Below, in pieces: positions 32,292 to 40,802 of a stretch of DNA of 43,806 nt. Origin of the DNA: Nitrospira japonica (lineage in GTDB: Bacteria > Nitrospirota > Thermodesulfovibrionia > Thermodesulfovibrionales > SM23-35). Both the position numbers and the translations under genes were made by a program. Within the stretch, counting starts at the first letter, position 1; each line of letters begins with the position of its first letter. The stretch spans positions 1 to 43,806 of the forward strand of contig DYFC01000055.1 of the NCBI GenBank assembly GCA_020725385.1, given 5' to 3'. A model generated the notes under the pieces. The model was not told where the DNA came from, ran no database searches, and saw only the letters and a list, made by a program, of their open reading frames with translations.

Positions 32292-33605
32292 CTAATAGCC
32301 TGGCTTTGAAATAGATGCAGCATATTCATCAAGTCTTTCCCCGTGAAAAATAATGTCAGGAGTCATAACACTATTAGACCTTGCTATTGAAATAAAGATG
32401 CCTTCACTAAAAATAATCCCTATATCAGCAATATATTTCTTCCCTGGCAGGACATCAATATATATATCATCAATTCTTTGTGTTACTTTCTTTTCCATAA
32501 ACAATGGCAATTCGTCACATTCAGGGTCTTTATCAGTTATATCATATATTTTTAATGATAATTCTCCTTTGAAAATTTTGAGGGTATCCTCTTTCACTTC
32601 CCAAAAAGCAAAAATTTTATAAGGATCAACAATAATTAAAGTTATTCCGTTTTCACCATATTCTGAAGGCAAGGTCTCAATAGGAGATACAGGATGTTTG
32701 ATTATTTCTTCTTTTTTCTCCGGTTCTTTTCTTTCGGGCATCTTTTCTTCAATTTGTGTTGCGCTTATTTTGATTTCCTTGACCGGTTCTTTTAGAGTAG
32801 TCTTTTTACCTTTTTTGATAAGGGGTATTTCTTTAATTTTTTTCTTTTTTCCTATTTTTTGTTTTTCTTTGACCTTTTTTTCTTCTTTTATTTTTATAAT
32901 TTTTGGAGGTTGGGGCACTTCTATTTTACTACTTTTTACTTCTTTTTCTTCTATCTTTTTTACTCCTGTTTTCTCTATTTTTTTTGCTTTTTTTCCTGGC
33001 TCTTTGACAAGTTTTTTTGTTCCTGTCTTCTTTTCTTCTTTCAGAAGCTTTTCTTTTTTAACTTCTGTCCTTTGAGGAATTGATATTTTTCCTACTCCGG
33101 CTTTTTTCAGGTTTACTGAAGGTGCTTGTTTTTTAGAAGATATAACTTCTTTTTTTGCTTTTGGGATAGTCAAAACTTTTTTTTCAGTTTTTTTGACTTC
33201 CGGTTCTTTCTTTACTTCTTTCTTAACTGTAATGTATTTTTTGATTTGGCCAGTTTTATGTAGAGATTTTTTTTCTTTTTTCAATTTCTCCTGTTTTTTA
33301 ACCTTTGGGTTAGGAGATTTTTTTATAGTCTCTGTTTTAGCCTTTTTTACAGCAGTTTTTGGTTTAGATATACGCTTGATTTTTTTTGTAGAAATAGTTT
33401 TCTGTATTTTTGCAGGCTTACCCTTTTCTTTTTTTGCTTTAACAACAGCAGAAACATTTTTCTCAATTTTTCTGGAAGTCTTTTTAGAAGTCTGCTTTTT
33501 TGTTTCTACAAGAGATTTTTTAGAAGATGTTTTACTTTGTGCTTTTGTTTTACTTACAGACTTTTCTTTATTAGTAGATTTTTTAACAGGAGATTTTTTC
33601 TTCAT
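32292..33605 (-). CDS. Lysine-rich protein with C-terminal DUF4912 domain
   Basis: 437 residues. About the first 300 are low-complexity and extremely rich in Lys with Ser, Thr, Val and Glu, like histone H1 tails. The last 125 residues are DUF4912: LPSEYGENGITLIIVDPYKI, FAFWEV, YIDVLPGKKYIADIGI. DUF4912 proteins are found in many anaerobes and cyanobacteria, with a proposed carbohydrate-binding-like fold, and their role is unknown. The tail could bind nucleic acid or polyphosphate (inference). The start is ATG 33605 with GGAGGTGA upstream; an in-frame TTG at 33608 is ignored. Confidence 0.8.
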   Translation of the reverse strand: MKKKSPVKKSTNKEKSVSKTKAQSKTSSKKSLVETKKQTSKKTSRKIEKNVSAVVKAKKEKGKPAKIQKTISTKKIKRISKPKTAVKKAKTETIKKSPNPKVKKQEKLKKEKKSLHKTGQIKKYITVKKEVKKEPEVKKTEKKVLTIPKAKKEVISSKKQAPSVNLKKAGVGKISIPQRTEVKKEKLLKEEKKTGTKKLVKEPGKKAKKIEKTGVKKIEEKEVKSSKIEVPQPPKIIKIKEEKKVKEKQKIGKKKKIKEIPLIKKGKKTTLKEPVKEIKISATQIEEKMPERKEPEKKEEIIKHPVSPIETLPSEYGENGITLIIVDPYKIFAFWEVKEDTLKIFKGELSLKIYDITDKDPECDELPLFMEKKVTQRIDDIYIDVLPGKKYIADIGIIFSEGIFISIARSNSVMTPDIIFHGERLDEYAASISKPGY

Positions 33606-33710
33606 CAATCACCTCCAGAATTAATTGCTATATTTTAACAAAATTCATGATTTTTACAAGCGTTATCTTTATATTTAAATATATATCTTCTTAAGTTATA
33701 ATCATTTGTT

Positions 33711-34544
33711 ATGGACAAGTTAGTTAGCATACGCATGAGGGCTTCAAGAGAAATAAGTCCAAAAAAGCTTAAAGGCAAAGAAAAACAATCTGATCTTCAT
33801 ATTTCAGGAGCTGAAGGCATATATAAACCCGATGATATACATAAAATAGTTAAAGGTTACATAGAAAGAGCATTAAGTCATTCAAAGGGCAAACCTGATA
33901 AAATTGTTATTACTATTGAAAAAATCAAAATCAAACCTTTATATATAAAATCATTGCCGGTTGCAACCTTAAAAATAGATACAGTTAGTGAGGCCAGGTC
34001 AATCGTTTCTAAGTTGCTTATTTCTTTTGGTGTCTCCCTTAAGGCAATAAACTCTGCTTTCAAAGTTCTCTATCAAGGAAATATGAGAGGAGCTGCCATA
34101 ATTTCTTCTACAAGTGGAAGAAGGTTTGATAATGACAAAGTTAGAGGAATAAGAGTCTCAAGAATAGGGATAACAAAAGAAGCTAAAAAAAAGCTTTCCC
34201 GTAAGCTTAATAAATTTAGCATTAATAATGAAACTGTAAAAGAGGCGATTATTCTTGCATCCAAAGTAGCTTCTTCTAAAGATATTATAGCCGAGTTATG
34301 TATTTCAGATGACCCTGATTATACAACCGGTTATGTTTCGTCATCAACATATGGTTATCTGAGGATTCCCCGTATCAAAAGAAAAAATGTCAAGAGTGGG
34401 GGGAGAGTTTTTTTTGTAAAAGAAGGAACAAATATTCAAAAAATAACAGATTATCTTGAAAGAGCACCTGTCATTATAAACAAGATTTCTTATTGCAGAG
34501 GAAAAATTGAATTAAATGAAATCATCCGTAATTCTAATAAATAA
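33711..34544 (+). CDS. bioW: 6-carboxyhexanoate-CoA ligase BioW
   Basis: 277 residues. The opening SIRMRAS, then HISGAEGIY, RALSHSKGKPDKIVITIEK and MRGAAIISSTSGRR, and especially ELCISDDPDYTTGYV and GGRVFFV, are BioW signatures. It makes pimeloyl-CoA from pimelate and ATP at the entry to biotin synthesis. No other bio genes are in the window. It overlaps the lipid kinase gene by 29 bases. Confidence 0.93.
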   Translation: MDKLVSIRMRASREISPKKLKGKEKQSDLHISGAEGIYKPDDIHKIVKGYIERALSHSKGKPDKIVITIEKIKIKPLYIKSLPVATLKIDTVSEARSIVSKLLISFGVSLKAINSAFKVLYQGNMRGAAIISSTSGRRFDNDKVRGIRVSRIGITKEAKKKLSRKLNKFSINNETVKEAIILASKVASSKDIIAELCISDDPDYTTGYVSSSTYGYLRIPRIKRKNVKSGGRVFFVKEGTNIQKITDYLERAPVIINKISYCRGKIELNEIIRNSNK

Positions 34545-35400
34545 TCCTGTTGCCAAAAAATCATCCCAAAATAAAATAAGGCAGGCTTGCGATATATTCA
34601 TGTCAGGAGGTTTTTCTGTAAAAGTTCTTATAACAAAACAGAAAGGTGATGCTGAAAATTTTGCACGTGATTCACTTAAAGAAAAGCCTACTATGATTGT
34701 TGCAGCAGGTGGTGATGGTACGGTTAATGAAATAGCAAATGGAATAGCTGGTTCAGAAATACCACTTGCAATTCTTCCACTTGGAACTACCAATGTCCTT
34801 GCAAAAGAAATTGGCATACCAGAGAACGTTAAAAACTCTGTTCACATTGCAATGCAGAAATCTTTTAGAAAAATTTCACTTGGCAAAATAACACTGACAG
34901 ATTCTCCTTTTATAAAAAGATATTTTATTCTTATGGCCGGGATAGGTTATGATGGAGAAACTGTCTACAACATCAATCAAAACATCAAGAAGATAACAGG
35001 AAAAGGTGCATATATATTTAGTGGTATTAAGACGTTGTTTAAGTGGAATCAAAAAGAGCTTAAGTTTTTAATTAATGACAAGAATTATCTTGCTTATTCT
35101 GCAATTATAGGCAAAGCATCAAAATATGCAGGAAATTTTCATGTAACACCTGATGTAAAACTTACAGAACCTTTTTTTCAGATAGCTTTATTTAAAGGCA
35201 ACAGCAAATTAGATATGTTTCGATACATAACAGGCATCATTACAGGAAATCTATTAAAAATGAAAGATGTTGAATTTATAAAAACTAAAGATATTACGAT
35301 TGATGGAAGTGCCCATATTCAAATTGATGGTGATTATTTTGGAAAGACTCCTGCAAAGATCGAAATTGAAAAAGATGCTCTTAGATTAATTTATCCTTGA
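34516..35400 (+). CDS. Diacylglycerol-kinase-family lipid kinase (YegS/DgkB-like)
   Basis: 294 residues. INNPVAKKSSQNKI at the start, AAGGDGTVNEIANGI near residue 66 and LPLGTTNVLAKEIGIP are the nucleotide-binding motifs of the DAGK catalytic domain. The C-terminal half is the beta-sandwich with IQIDGDYFGKTPAKIEIE. It phosphorylates a lipid such as diacylglycerol or undecaprenol; the exact one is not shown. The start lies inside bioW. The end overlaps the convergent HD gene by 10 bases. Confidence 0.87.
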   Translation: MKSSVILINNPVAKKSSQNKIRQACDIFMSGGFSVKVLITKQKGDAENFARDSLKEKPTMIVAAGGDGTVNEIANGIAGSEIPLAILPLGTTNVLAKEIGIPENVKNSVHIAMQKSFRKISLGKITLTDSPFIKRYFILMAGIGYDGETVYNINQNIKKITGKGAYIFSGIKTLFKWNQKELKFLINDKNYLAYSAIIGKASKYAGNFHVTPDVKLTEPFFQIALFKGNSKLDMFRYITGIITGNLLKMKDVEFIKTKDITIDGSAHIQIDGDYFGKTPAKIEIEKDALRLIYP

Positions 35401-36221
35401 GGATAAAGTCTTCTGATTAAATCAATATTATTTTCAATTTTTTCGATAAAATTATTATTTGTTGAAAGACATAAATGAACGGAGCCCATATATTTAAATC
35501 TTTGTTTCACAACATTATCATAGAAAAAAGGAGTGTTTTTTATAAGTTCTTCCGCTGTTTTAAATATAACAACCCCGGCTTTTTTAAGTTTATCTTTTCC
35601 TTCAAAATTATATGCTTCATTGAACTCGTCAAAAAGCTGATGAAGCTTATTAATATAATCAGAAGCAGACATTTGTCCGAGAAGATCAGCGGTGCCAAGC
35701 ATATATCCTGTTATTCTCTCTTCTTCAGAATTGAATGAAATCTTATCAATATCTAATTTTACGCCTGTACACATAATAATATTATTAACGGAGTTAATGT
35801 ATTTTTCGTCAAAGCCTTTTTCAGGAAGATATATTTTTGCAAAATCAGCGCTTCTTTGGATATGTACAAATGTATATTTAGCGCCGGTTCCTTCCCTGTC
35901 ATTATCTGTCTTAATATAACCGGTGTCATGCAATAAAACAGCTATAATACCTTTTTGAAAATATTCAAATGTTATTTTCGGGGATCTTCCGAGATTATTC
36001 CAACCATCAATTATTGAAAGAAACGGAGGTATAACCTGAAAGGTGTGCGAGAGATCATGATATTTTGTGTCACACTTTTGAAAACCTTTTTTTTTGCCGG
36101 CAAAAAGGTCTATTACATCATTAAAAATATATTCTATTAAATTAATATCTTTTGCATCGTAATTTTTTTTACAAAAATTCCTGATTTCATTAAGCAAATT
36201 TTTTCCGTTATTATAATTCAT
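35391..36221 (-). CDS. HD-domain metal-dependent phosphohydrolase
   Basis: 276 residues. The HD ligands are visible: H in YHDLSHTFQV near residue 48, HD in VLLHDTGYIKTD near 97, then H in TFVHIQRSA, and D in TADLLGQMSASDY near 178. It likely hydrolyses a nucleotide or cyclic dinucleotide, but no partner domain shows which. It follows mnmA by 12 bases on the same strand, so the two may be one operon. Confidence 0.78.
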   Translation of the reverse strand: MNYNNGKNLLNEIRNFCKKNYDAKDINLIEYIFNDVIDLFAGKKKGFQKCDTKYHDLSHTFQVIPPFLSIIDGWNNLGRSPKITFEYFQKGIIAVLLHDTGYIKTDNDREGTGAKYTFVHIQRSADFAKIYLPEKGFDEKYINSVNNIIMCTGVKLDIDKISFNSEEERITGYMLGTADLLGQMSASDYINKLHQLFDEFNEAYNFEGKDKLKKAGVVIFKTAEELIKNTPFFYDNVVKQRFKYMGSVHLCLSTNNNFIEKIENNIDLIRRLYPQG

Positions 36222-36233
36222 CGTTGATTAAAA

Positions 36234-37319
36234 TTATAAAATAATTCCTCCTCCTATTACTATATCTTTATCATAAAAAACCGCGCTCTGTCCCGGAGCA
36301 GGAGCCCATTGAGGCTCATCAAAAACAATGCGGAATATTTGATTTCCATCATCATTTTCATTATACAAATAAATTTTTGCTGGCCTTTCTTTCATTGTTG
36401 ATCTTATTTTTACAAAAGCTTTTATAAATGTTTCCGATGTCTGAAACCTCTCCTGAATCCAATTAATTTCAGTAACAAAAAATTCTTTTTTTTCTGCATA
36501 TTCACGTTGTCCAACAAAAATAGTGTTTGTAGTTGGATCAATTTTTATAATATATAATGGCTCATGAAAAGCCATACCCAACCCCTTTCTTTGTCCTACT
36601 GTATAATTATAAATCCCTTTATGTTCACCAAGCTTTTCTCCATTAATATGAACAATGGGTCCTGGTTTTGAAATATAAGATTGATGAGCTTTAACAAATT
36701 CTTTGTAATTGCTACCCTGTATAAAACAAATTTCCTGACTCTCCTGCCTCTTTGCTAATGGCAAACCTATCTTAAGCGCAATTTCTTTAATCTGTTCTTT
36801 CGTCATTGTACCAAGAGGTAGGATTAAATTTTTAAGAATATCCTGATTTAAAGCATATAAAAAGTACGATTGATCCTTTTTCGGATCAATACCTTTTCTA
36901 AGACTTACCCTGCTTTTGTTCGAGCCCATGTCAACAATTGCATAATGTCCTGTTGAAATATATGACGCATCTCTTTGTTTTGCTTTTTTAAGAAGCATTG
37001 GGAATTTTACAAAACGATTGCAGATAATACATGGATTAGGAGTTTCACCTTTCTGATACGCATTGACAAATGGTTCGATAACCATTTTAGAAAATTCTTT
37101 TCTTATATCTATAATTTCATGTTTGATGCCAAGATAATCCGCCACGTTAGCAACTTCTTTAACAGACTTTAATGATGTGCAGGTTGTTTGACCATTGCTG
37201 GATTCTTGTTCATACATATAATAAGTAACACCTTCTACTTCATACCCCTGTTCTTTTAGAAGATATGCTGCAACAGAAGAATCCACTCCTCCACTCATTG
37301 CAACTATTACTTTTTTCAT
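36234..37319 (-). CDS. mnmA: tRNA-specific 2-thiouridylase MnmA
   Basis: 361 residues. The PP-loop is MSGGVDSSVAAYLL at 8-21. The catalytic cysteines are C100 in PNPCIICNRFVKF and C198 in QEICFI, matching Cys102 and Cys199 of the E. coli enzyme. STGHYA, DQSYFLYAL and YTVGQRKGLG are further signatures. It makes 2-thiouridine at position 34 of Lys, Glu and Gln tRNAs using sulfur from a desulfurase relay. It diverges from aroK across 54 bases. With DndC it draws on the same cellular sulfur source. Confidence 0.95.
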   Translation of the reverse strand: MKKVIVAMSGGVDSSVAAYLLKEQGYEVEGVTYYMYEQESSNGQTTCTSLKSVKEVANVADYLGIKHEIIDIRKEFSKMVIEPFVNAYQKGETPNPCIICNRFVKFPMLLKKAKQRDASYISTGHYAIVDMGSNKSRVSLRKGIDPKKDQSYFLYALNQDILKNLILPLGTMTKEQIKEIALKIGLPLAKRQESQEICFIQGSNYKEFVKAHQSYISKPGPIVHINGEKLGEHKGIYNYTVGQRKGLGMAFHEPLYIIKIDPTTNTIFVGQREYAEKKEFFVTEINWIQERFQTSETFIKAFVKIRSTMKERPAKIYLYNENDDGNQIFRIVFDEPQWAPAPGQSAVFYDKDIVIGGGIIL

Positions 37320-37373
37320 ATTTTAAATATAACAGATTGACCTTAAATATTATAATTACTAAAATAAAAGCCT

Positions 37374-37883
37374 ATGAAAAATATTGTTCTGACAGGTTTT
37401 ATGGGTACAGGCAAAACAGAAGTTGGTAAGGAACTCTCACGTTTATTGGGTTTAAAAATGATAGATATTGACAATGAGATAGAAAAATCAAAAGGTATTA
37501 CTATAAATGATATATTTGAACGGTATGGCGAATCAAAATTTAGAGATATAGAGACAGAAATGATAAAAAAGATTTCAACCGAAAAAAATCTTATCATATC
37601 AACTGGTGGTGGAGCAGTTTTAAGAGAAGAAAACTTCAGAATGCTTAAAGAAAACGGAATTATTGTCTGTCTTTTTGCAACTCCTGAAACAATATTTGAA
37701 AGGACGAAAAATAACTCGGATAGGCCTTTACTTAAAGTCGATGATCCTTTGAAGAAAATAAAGGAACTCCTTGAATACAGACTGCCTTTTTATAAAAAAG
37801 CAGATATAATCATAGATACAGAAGGTAAAACTCCTTTGCAAATAGCCGAGGAAATAATGAAAAAAATAAATAAGATGACATAG
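37374..37883 (+). CDS. aroK: Shikimate kinase
   Basis: 169 residues. Walker A GFMGTGKTEVGKEL lies near residue 8. DIDNEIEKSKG binds Mg2+ and shikimate, and STGGGAVLREEN with RPLL near residue 117 complete the site. It converts shikimate to shikimate-3-phosphate. aroB follows after 27 bases, so the pair forms an aromatic amino-acid unit. Confidence 0.94.
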   Translation: MKNIVLTGFMGTGKTEVGKELSRLLGLKMIDIDNEIEKSKGITINDIFERYGESKFRDIETEMIKKISTEKNLIISTGGGAVLREENFRMLKENGIIVCLFATPETIFERTKNNSDRPLLKVDDPLKKIKELLEYRLPFYKKADIIIDTEGKTPLQIAEEIMKKINKMT

Positions 37884-37910
37884 TGATTTTTAAATGAAGA
37901 AAGGATATTG

Positions 37911-38990
37911 ATGGAAAATATTCGGGTAGAGCTTGGAGATAGAAGTTATGATATATTAATCGGGAATTCAATACTCGAGAATACCGGCACAAAATTAAAA
38001 ACATTCAATTTCAGTCCTAAAATTGCATTAGTAAGTAATGAACTTGTCTTCTCATTGTATGGAGAAATTGTTTCAGAATCTATCAGGAAAGCAGGATTTG
38101 ATCTTTTAACCGTAATTATTCCAGATGGGGAGCAATATAAAAATATAGAAACTCTCCAGTACATATACAACGAACTTCTAAAATATAAGCTTGACAGAAA
38201 ATCTGCTCTTATAGCTCTTGGTGGAGGTGTTGTAGGCGATATTACAGGGTTTGCTGCTTCAACCTATATGAGAGGTATTTCTTATATACAGATCCCCACA
38301 ACTCTTCTTGCACAGGTTGACAGTTCTGTTGGTGGAAAAACAGGTATAGATCACAAACTTGGTAAAAATATGATTGGAACATTCTGGCAGCCAAAACTTG
38401 TTTTAATAGATACAAATACACTTAGCACTCTTGAAAAAAGACAATTTCTTGCAGGTCTTGCTGAAGTAATAAAATATGGGATAATATGGGATCCGGAATT
38501 ATTTCAATTTATTGAAGAGAATAAAGAAAAAATCATCGGACTTGATTCTAACTCGCTGAATTATATTATCAAACGTTCATGTGAGATTAAAGCAGAAATA
38601 GTATCACAGGATGAAAGAGAATCAGGGGTAAGAGCAATCCTTAACTACGGACATACAATTGGGCACGCTATTGAAACTGTAACAAAATACACCCGTTATC
38701 TACATGGTGAGGCTATCTCAATAGGAATGTGTCTTGAAGCAGAACTCGCTCAATTATTGAATATAATTGAGCCATCTGAAGTCATAAAAATAAAAGATCT
38801 TATTAATCATTGCGGACTACCCTGCTATCTACCCGGAGATATAGATAAAATAGAAATTATTTCATCTATGTACTTTGATAAAAAAGCAGTTGCGGGTAAA
38901 CTTAAATTTATTTTGCCTGAAAGAATCGGCAAAGTGAGAATAGAAAAAAACATCCCTGAAGAAATCCTAAAAAAAACTTTAAAATTATAA
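37911..38990 (+). CDS. aroB: 3-dehydroquinate synthase
   Basis: 359 residues. The NAD site shows PDGEQYKN and LGGGVVGDITGFAASTYMRG; IPTTLLAQVDSSVGGKTGID and the zinc ligands in NYGHTIGHAIE and HGEAISIGM complete the family set. It forms 3-dehydroquinate from DAHP. The start is ATG 37911 with AAAGGA upstream; the TTG one codon before is not needed. Confidence 0.95.
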   Translation: MENIRVELGDRSYDILIGNSILENTGTKLKTFNFSPKIALVSNELVFSLYGEIVSESIRKAGFDLLTVIIPDGEQYKNIETLQYIYNELLKYKLDRKSALIALGGGVVGDITGFAASTYMRGISYIQIPTTLLAQVDSSVGGKTGIDHKLGKNMIGTFWQPKLVLIDTNTLSTLEKRQFLAGLAEVIKYGIIWDPELFQFIEENKEKIIGLDSNSLNYIIKRSCEIKAEIVSQDERESGVRAILNYGHTIGHAIETVTKYTRYLHGEAISIGMCLEAELAQLLNIIEPSEVIKIKDLINHCGLPCYLPGDIDKIEIISSMYFDKKAVAGKLKFILPERIGKVRIEKNIPEEILKKTLKL

Positions 38991-39015
38991 ATCATTTTAA
39001 TTAAACCAAATATTT

Positions 39016-40008
39016 TTAAAAAAACAGGTGAAGAATTTTACATATTATCCATGAAATAATCAGACACGCAGGAAGTGTAAGAACCCAAGCAAGCACTATA
39101 TTTTTACCAATACCCCATCTAACTGCTGAAAATCTTTTAGAAGCTCCGACTCCCATAATAGTTGAAGAAATTACATGTGTTGTTGATAGAGGCAAGCCAA
39201 TTCTGGATGCGACTTCTATTACTGTTGCTGCTGCGGTTTCTGCGGCAAAACCATGAATAGGTCTTAATTGTACAAGTTTTACCCCGAGTGTTTTAATAAT
39301 TCTCCAGCCGCCTGCTGCTGTACCTAATGCCATTGCAGTGGCACAAATAATTATTACCCAGAGTGGCACGTGAAAATCTTTGAGCTGATAATAACTCACC
39401 AAAGCCATTGTTATTATCCCCATTGTTTTTTGTGCATCATTGCTTCCGTGGCTGAAAGCCATATAGGCTGCAGACAAAACTTGCAGTCTACCAAATAAAT
39501 TACTTACAAGCATTGGAGTAGATTTACTGAAGATCCGCATAAGAAATGACATTAACAAAATACTTAAAACAAATCCTATCAATGGTGAAAGAACCAATCC
39601 GATGAGTATCTTGTAAACACCTTTCATTATTACTACTTTAAATCCAGATGTGGCTATAGCTGCTCCAACTACTCCCGATAGAATCGCATGGCTTGATGAT
39701 GTAGGAAGGCCAAAATACCAGGTTAATAAATCCCATATAATTGCAGCGCTTAGAGCAGAAATTATGGTTATTTGTGTGATGCTTATAGCTTCAACCAATC
39801 CTGCACCAACAGTTTTTGCAACTGCAGTTCCTGAAAGAGCGCCAATCATATTGAGAAAAGCAGCCATGAGTACAGCTACTTTAGGCGAGAGAACCCTGGT
39901 AGATACAGAGGTTGCTATTGCATTTGCTGTATCATGAAAACCATTAATAAAATCAAAGACAAGCGCAAGTATTATAACTATTAAAAGAAGAATAAAAGAC
40001 TCAGGCAT
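39016..40008 (-). CDS. pit: Low-affinity inorganic phosphate transporter, PiT family
   Basis: 330 residues with about ten membrane segments. The two PiT signatures are GFHDTANAIATSVSTR at the N-terminus and FSHGSNDAQKTMGII in the second half, as expected for the family's internal duplication. It imports metal-phosphate coupled to protons or sodium. Its start overlaps the DUF47 gene by 8 bases. There is no Pho box, so it is probably used when phosphate is ample. Confidence 0.93.
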   Translation of the reverse strand: MPESFILLLIVIILALVFDFINGFHDTANAIATSVSTRVLSPKVAVLMAAFLNMIGALSGTAVAKTVGAGLVEAISITQITIISALSAAIIWDLLTWYFGLPTSSSHAILSGVVGAAIATSGFKVVIMKGVYKILIGLVLSPLIGFVLSILLMSFLMRIFSKSTPMLVSNLFGRLQVLSAAYMAFSHGSNDAQKTMGIITMALVSYYQLKDFHVPLWVIIICATAMALGTAAGGWRIIKTLGVKLVQLRPIHGFAAETAAATVIEVASRIGLPLSTTHVISSTIMGVGASKRFSAVRWGIGKNIVLAWVLTLPACLIISWIICKILHLFF

Positions 40009-40618
40009 TTTTAAGGACTATTGACTCAAGAATATTTGCGACATCCTCACATTTATCGGAAGCATCTTCAAGGTGTTCATAAATTTCTTTCCATTTTATA
40101 ACAAGAATGGGATCCTTGATTTCTTCAAAGAGATGTCCGAGTGCATCTCTAAATCCTCTGTCAATTCTGTTTTCAAGCCTATTTATTTCTATACAATATT
40201 CCTGAATATGATTATAATTTTTATCCTTTAGTTTTTTTATAGCTTTCTCTACAAGCTCAACGGTTGTCAATAAATCCTTTGCCATCGTAATAGCCCATTT
40301 TGTTGACTCTTTTAGTTTGAATACTGTCAGCCTGTCAGCCGCACCCCAGATTAGGTCTACTATATCATCAAGTGTTGATGCAAGCGCATGAATGTCTTCT
40401 CTATCAATTGGTGTTACAAAAGTTTTATTCAATTTTCTAATAATATCATGGGTCATTACATCGCCTTCCTGTTCAAGTTCATGTACTTCGCGAGCCCATG
40501 CCTCAAGATTGGTAAAATGTTCCATGATCCCAACAATTAATGTGGCTGCATGAGTTGCATTTGCAGCAGCCTTTTCAAAAATACTAAAGAAATCTGTTTC
40601 TTTCGGAAAAATTTTCAT
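40001..40618 (-). CDS. DUF47 PhoU-like accessory protein of PiT
   Basis: 205 residues, all helical. Acidic motifs such as HELEQEGDVMTHDIIRKLN, ASTLDDIVDLIWGAAD and YEHLEDASDKCEDVANILE are the PhoU-like metal-binding helices of DUF47. These proteins sit beside PiT transporters and are thought to regulate them. It is the first gene of the DUF47-pit pair. Confidence 0.92.
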   Translation of the reverse strand: MKIFPKETDFFSIFEKAAANATHAATLIVGIMEHFTNLEAWAREVHELEQEGDVMTHDIIRKLNKTFVTPIDREDIHALASTLDDIVDLIWGAADRLTVFKLKESTKWAITMAKDLLTTVELVEKAIKKLKDKNYNHIQEYCIEINRLENRIDRGFRDALGHLFEEIKDPILVIKWKEIYEHLEDASDKCEDVANILESIVLKNA

Positions 40619-40802
40619 ATCTTTTACCTATCGAGTGTTAGAATATACAAAAATGATGACAAAGTCAATGAATGATTTGCAATTTTATAATAAAGATTAT
40701 AAAATTATTAATAATAAAATTTAATAATCTCGAAGCTTAATAATTAGATTAAAAAAAACGATAAATAATTTATAAAAAACACGGGTAAATACATCTAAAA
40801 TT

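Noticed and set aside
32698..33624. Phe/Ser-rich rightward frames opposite the lysine-rich gene
   Set aside because: They are the complement of Lys codons (AAA/AAG read as TTT/CTT). The leftward frame has a ribosome site and a recognisable C-terminal domain.
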